Source of the DNA: Rhododendron vialii | Lineage: Eukaryota > Streptophyta > Magnoliopsida > Ericales > Ericaceae | Length of the DNA stretch: 64,000 bases | Direction: 5' to 3' | Assembly: GCF_030253575.1 (NCBI RefSeq) | Contig: NC_080557.1 | Coordinates: 46,466,501-46,530,500, forward strand | Part shown: positions 59,125 through 64,000 of the stretch, piece by piece | Layout of the letters: each line of letters begins with the position of its first letter | How positions within the stretch are numbered: position 1 is the stretch's first letter | Made by a program: the position numbers and the translations under genes | Notes under the pieces: model-generated | The model's database searches: none | What the model saw: the letters and a program-made list of their open reading frames with translations, nothing else | What the model was told of the DNA's origin: nothing

Positions 59125-60421
59125 ATGGAGTCTATAATCAGTGGTATTTTTGTTTTCTTACTCCGCCTGTACATACGAATGCGTGAGGATATTTTTGCTT
59201 ACTTGGTTGTTTGTAACGTTACTTGCAGTTGAAAGTCCCAAACGCCGTCTTCTCCAAGCGGCTTCTGAGGGAAAACTCAAACTCCTCGAGGGTAAAAACC
59301 TGTGGTCTTAGGTTATATTTTTTTGGTTTTTAGTTTTGTCAACACGGTGTTCGATTACGTGGTGTTTGATGTTTTTTTTTTCTTCAAAATTTGTGTGAAA
59401 CGATTGATTAGAGTTGGGGGAAGAAATGGACTTTGGGGAGGGATTGACGAAGACGTTTGTGCGAGTTAAGGACGCTGGAGGCAAGACGGCGCTCCATTTC
59501 GCTGCGGCGGAAGGGAAGACTCATGTGTGCAAGTATTTGGTCCAGGATTTGGGGCTCGATGTGAACTTGAAAGACCGTTACGGTAGTATTTATTTCACTT
59601 CGCTCTCGATTGATTTCGTGGATACTACATTTTTGGGTAGTCGTGAGTGGGTATCGACCACACAACTGTAATCACTTTGATCAAGTGTTATTTGATAGAG
59701 GAGGTGTAAGAACACCTGGACACGGCACCAAGTTGAAAACGAGCAACCTACCCGGTTGCTTATACGACGCTGCTACATAGGCATCTTGTGCAAAATGTCG
59801 TGCATGTTTTGTTCCAGGACTTTCTCTATTTGATATGCTTCCGGAACACATCTGTGTTGAGAAATATGGGTTTTAGTGTTGGCACAAAGTTGAGTACGAG
59901 CAACCCTTCTGGTTGCCTATGTAACACTGCTACATAGGCATGTTGTGCAAGACGTTGTGTTCCTGGACTCATGTATGCAAGTATTTGGTTAAGGATTGGG
60001 GGCTTGATGTGTACTTGGAAGATGGTAAAGGTTGTTATTGTACTTAAACTCTTGATTGATTTCGTCAATAACTTTTTCCGGGAGTCTTGAAGAGCATTTG
60101 GAATGTAACATGAAATCGTTTCTCCAGTCCGTAGCCGTCCTCATTTGTTGGGTACTTTGTGGTCTTGAAATATCGTTTAACTATTTTTAGAGCTCATCGC
60201 CAGTATCAACCCCGCCAAAAATCATGTCGATCAAATTTTTTTTTATAGAAGAGGGCTAAGAGTGCTGCACATAGTTGAAACTAGGAATCCATCCGATTGC
60301 CTACAAAACAATGCCTTATAGGCATGTTGTGCGAGATGTTGTGTTATTGGACTTCCTCCATTTGATACTCTCTATTAGTCTATGTTGAGAAATATGGGTT
60401 TCAATTGAGTGTTACATTTTT

Positions 60422-60508
<87 letters not shown>

Positions 60509-63500
60509 AGACATGTTCCATCAACCTATTGTTCGCAAAAAACTCTACAAAGGTCTGGCTGGACAGGAATTCCCAGGGACTGGAGAGCTAGAGGATCCTA
60601 TTCGATCGTGATACTAAATAACATTGATTTAATCCATTCTCATTTGTAGGTGAAATCCCTTTGAATTATGCAACTCGGGGGCAGCAAAACCAAACAGTGG
60701 CTTGGCTTGCTGCAAATGGTGGAAATCCGAATTTGGGAAATGACAAAGGATTTTGTGCTCTCCATTATGCCGCTACAAATGGTCAGTCATATCTCGTTGC
60801 TTGAAGTGAATAGAGATTGTATGCCTTTGGAGTATCTTTCTATGAAGAGAATAGAGATTAATGATGCTTGATCATGTATGGTTCGGGCCCCAACATTTTT
60901 GATGCTAATGAGTTGACAATGGATGAACTTTCTCTTGGTTTGGTGCTGTTTTGCAGGTTTAAAGGACCTCATGCAGCTATTGATATCTAAAGGTGCTGTA
61001 ATAGAAGCTGAATCTGATGGTGGAACGCCACTTCATTGTGCTGCGGCTTTTGGAAGGAAAGAGGCTGTGAAAATGTTGTTAGATAGGGAAGCTAATGTAA
61101 GCAGTGAATAAGTAGTTTTTTTTTTAAATCCTTTGTGAATAATTACTTGATGAGCGTAATTTTTTATAACCTATACAATGGGTGTTCACCGTGATGTATG
61201 TATGATTGCCGTTGTCGCATTGTTATTTAAACTACATTTGATTTGACTTTTGGAATCGCAAAGATAGTGGGGATCTAGGGGTCTTACATAAGCATTAACA
61301 ATCTTTTTTGTTAATGTATTAACTCATCAAATAATTCACAAATAATTTAAGCGCTTTACGCATAACTTAGTAAGCCATGTAATTTTTAATATGGTGTCAG
61401 GATTATGTTTGTTCTTTTTCTTTTCTTTTTCTTTTTTGTTTGTGATTATCTGAATGTGTGCCAGAAATCTGTTGTTGAAACATTTGTTATTTCTTAGCAT
61501 AGATATATAAAGTGATTACTAGGCACCCTATTAAGAACTTGTGTTGTCTACTCTCTCCTTAGGTCTCGGATGCGAAACCTCATAGGTGTTATCAACTCTT
61601 TTGGGGCTAGCCCTACAGATCTTCGCTCTGGGCTCTGGCTTTAATTGGGGCTCCTTGCTAGTGTACGGTAGGATTGATTTCCCAGGATTAGTTGAGGTGC
61701 CATTAGGATGTCCGAACACCTGAGTTATCGACAAAAAGAACTTGCGTTGACCGGAGATCGCAGGTCTAATAAGTGCCTGCTTTAGGACGTGCCATTTCAC
61801 ATTGTTTTGTCTATTTTTTCGCTTGTATGCGCATGAATATTCGGCTTCCTTTATTATACTCGTAATAGTCATTGAAAGTTGAATCGGTGACCCTACGCTG
61901 CCAAGATTTTCCAAGGTTTAGAGACAGTTGATCAGGTTCGACATGATTGGTACTGTTAATTCAATGGGATCCTAAACCTTCTCAGTAACTTCACACTGTG
62001 TGCATGCTCAAAGTGTCTTTGATTTTTTATTTTTTTTCCTTTCCTTGGGATGCTCCACCTGGACAACTTTTAATTCTGAATTATCTTTCATGTTAGCTTG
62101 CCTGTGACAGTTTGTTTATCTAACTATATATTTCTACAAATAATGTGGAGTCTGGACTACTATTGTGAAGCAATTTTTTGGAAGGGTGATAGCTAGAGTC
62201 TAAATGATGAACCCTCAGGATTTTCATTGCTTTCCTCTTTAGGCTTATTCGTGGTTTGTCCACCTTGACCCCATTCTTTTTGTTGGTTTAACTTTGAATA
62301 ATATAAATCTATGAGTTTATACATCACTTGTATTGTATTTTTACAGCCAAACAAGGTTTCTGGCATTTATACGCCGCTGATGAACTCAATCAGTGCCAGG
62401 TCGTTTGAATGCGTAAACCTGTTGCTTAAGGTACTGTGCTTTAGTGCCATGTTGACTCTTTTCTTGTGTGATACTGTCTGCTTCCACTAGTATGCTTTGG
62501 GGGGGGGGGGGGGAGATGCTTAATGTTGATGTTAGTTTCCCTCCATTTAAGTTGAACTGGAGTCTTATATGTAATTATGTATGTTTGAATGTTTATGAGG
62601 TGTAAGTGGGAAATTATTTGCCTATATATCTGTTTATGCAGTTTTGTGCTACCACTTGTTTCTTATTTCCTGTTTCGTGTAGTCTTACCTATAGTCATGT
62701 TGTCTAAGCAGGCAGGAGCTGATCCGAACCTTGGTTGGAAAGGACAGACTCCTCTTTGCAATGCTTCTGTTCAAGGGGAAACAGATATCATCAAATGCCT
62801 GTTAAAGGCTGGAGCAAATCCTAACGTTGCTGACATTGTAAGTTTAACTATTGCCACTTCTTTAAATATTCTCAGTAGTTCTTTTTAATCAAGGAGACGA
62901 GGTGCAAACCCCTTTAAGACTGGAGTCTCAAGACTCTGAACATATACAAGATCTATGTTCTCGCAAATCAACTCAAACCTATACAAATGTTAACAAGACC
63001 CAGAAAGTCAATCCAACAAAGGCTTTAACCTTAGATTGAAAATCTAGTGGCCCAGTCTCAAGACTCTGAACATATACAAGATCTATGTTCTTGCAAATCA
63101 ACTCAAACCTATACAAATGTTAACAAAACCCAGAAAGGCTATCCAACAAAGGCTTTAACCTTAGATTGAAAATCTAGTGGCCCAGTGTTTCTTTCTACCT
63201 GAATGCACAGATTGTTACACAAGGAAGCTGCCTGCCAAATTATTTTTCGTGCTCATTTCAACTACCTCCGGATTAAAATTGGACTCACTGTAATGGAGAC
63301 ACCAAACAGAGTATAGTGTTACAGGAATTATTGCATCTTTCTAGCCTCTCTACTATGAATGTGTGTAAAACTAAGTTCGTATTGAAGTTGTATCAATTCA
63401 TCAAATTATTGGTTTTTCTTCTTTGTTCCCCAAATGGTAATGCATGTTGTATACTGATGGCAATAATTTTAGTTTTGGTAGCATTTTGCTATCTATCTGT

Positions 63501-63777
63501 TTTCTTTTTAGTAGTTGCTCTGGAAATGATAAATCTGTTAATTCTTCAAACTTTTTTTTTTTTGTATAGATTCAGAAGTTTTAATTGCTATAGGTTATTG
63601 CAGGATGGTTTGACGCCATTAGAAATTGTGGGCATGCATAGTAACCTTGCAGGGGTGATGGTTCTCTTTCCTGTGACTTCTCGAATTCCAACTATTCCTA
63701 ATTGGAGCTTGGATGGAATAATGAAGCACTTGCACTCAGAAGAAGGTCGGAGGCAGGTGATGATGATGATGACTTGA
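59125..63777 (+). CDS. Ankyrin-repeat protein (TPR10/At3g04710-like), C-terminus uncertain
   Basis: Eight exons join in frame: 59125-59143, 59229-59291, 59412-59582, 60650-60781, 60957-61096, 62347-62430, 62712-62837 and from 63604. They give 296 residues to 63756, then VMMMMT and a stop at 63777 if read through. Ankyrin repeats include GGKTALHFAAAEGKTHVCKY, KGFCALHYAATNGLKDLMQL, GGTPLHCAAAFGRKEAVKML, GQTPLCNASVQGETDIIKCL and DGLTPLEIVGMHSN. They are followed by IPTIPNWSLDGIMKHLHSEE. In family members that last motif leads into C-terminal TPRs, so the GTGATG after GGAGGCAG (63757) may be a donor with TPR exons beyond the window; otherwise this copy lacks TPRs. It is probably a scaffold or co-chaperone-type adaptor. 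The 19-nt first exon is the least certain part. Confidence 0.85.
59966..60090 (+). pseudogene. Decayed copy of exon 3 end inside intron 3
   Basis: This segment repeats the 3' part of exon 3 and the start of its intron. It reads THVCKYLVKDWGLDVYLEDG then GTAAAG, against THVCKYLVQDLGLDVNLKDR in the real exon, and continues through GATTGATTTCGT. It has no acceptor in front and lacks the first half of the exon, so it should not be spliced. Flanking intron sequences (GTTGAGAAATATGGGTTT, ATAGGCATGTTGTGC) recur as well, which shows a segmental duplication of exon plus intron. Confidence 0.75.
60426..60509. repeat. Compound (CT)n-(TA)n microsatellite
   Basis: About 23 CT units run directly into a TA tract with one interruption, in intron 3 of the ankyrin gene. 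Confidence 0.95.
62499..62513. repeat. Poly-G run in ankyrin-gene intron 6
   Basis: About 15 consecutive G; length uncertain for sequencing reasons. Confidence 0.85.
62925..63185. repeat. 130-bp tandem duplication in ankyrin-gene intron 7
   Basis: Copies at 62925-63054 and 63055-63185 start GTCTCAAGACTCTGAACATA and end GAAAATCTAGTGGCCCA. They differ at about four positions, so the duplication is very recent. Confidence 0.95.
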
Positions 63778-64000
63778 ATGAATTTATCTTCTTTTCTTAA
63801 AGTACATGTGGCTACATCCCTTAAAGTTTCAGTTACGAGGCTGATACGTTTACTGCAGTATTTTGAGCAAACTTTTAGCGTATTATATTGCCTTGAATCT
63901 CCCTTAGGCTCTTTTTTTTCAGTTGTAAAATTGTTGTGTGCAATATTCTAGTCCTATGTTCCCTTGGTTGGTGTGACAAAAGTTTAGAAAAACATTTTAA

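Noticed and set aside
1..64000. CRISPR array, operon or novel multi-gene defence system
   Set aside because: The tandem repeats seen lack regular unique spacers, genes are intron-containing and separately oriented, and all content is plant nuclear in character.

Overview
This window is nuclear DNA from a flowering plant, most likely a woody eudicot. It is AT-rich, the genes are interrupted by long GT-AG introns, and several small non-autonomous transposons sit between genes and inside introns. The protein-coding genes are plant or plant-type families: a MUSTANG domesticated transposase, the KH-domain flowering regulator FLK, a linker histone H1, a group IId WRKY factor, the signal-recognition-particle subunit SRP9 and an ankyrin-repeat protein of the type that usually carries C-terminal TPRs. 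I cannot name the species.

Layout. 0-2.1 kb: intact single-exon MUG1-like gene (+). 3.1-12.5 kb: FLK (-), convergent with it, six coding exons plus a 5'UTR exon beyond a 2 kb leader intron; a hAT-like element with tRNA-like Pol III boxes lies in that intron. 12.6-22.4 kb: no gene I can name, but splice-bounded open segments on the minus strand near 21.6-22.1 kb (and one at 15.4 kb) suggest an unidentified gene. 22.56-23.57 kb: two-exon histone H1 (-), with a histone octamer motif and an inverted CCAAT box upstream. 24-29 kb: repeats and foldback elements. 29.0-37.2 kb: a ribosomal protein S15 locus amplified into three diverged partial units, each ending in a broken copy of the last RPS15 exon. 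A 348-bp hAT element and a 1.9 kb solo LTR can be delimited here by comparing units. 41.5-43.2 kb: WRKY39/74-like gene (-). 44-53 kb: accessory DNA with a long-TIR element, foldback elements, a Stowaway MITE, a SINE and a duplicated dispersed repeat. 54.1-57.8 kb: SRP9 (-), with a hAT MITE in intron 2. 59.1-63.8 kb: eight-exon ankyrin gene (+), probably continuing past the window; intron 3 holds a decayed copy of the end of exon 3.

As I recall the Arabidopsis annotation, MUG1, FLK, WRKY39 and TPR10 lie close together in this order on chromosome 3 (about At3g04605 to At3g04710). The window therefore appears to keep an old gene block into which H1, the RPS15 array, SRP9 and many transposons are interspersed. 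The functional themes (RNA binding, chromatin, transcription, protein targeting) are independent housekeeping or regulatory roles; nothing here forms an operon-like pathway. I found no CRISPR array, standard tRNA or rRNA gene, or novel multi-gene system. The most informative content is the S15 array with its nested, precisely dated insertions. Splice coordinates were read by eye and may be off by a base; transposon edges are exact only where a target duplication is stated.
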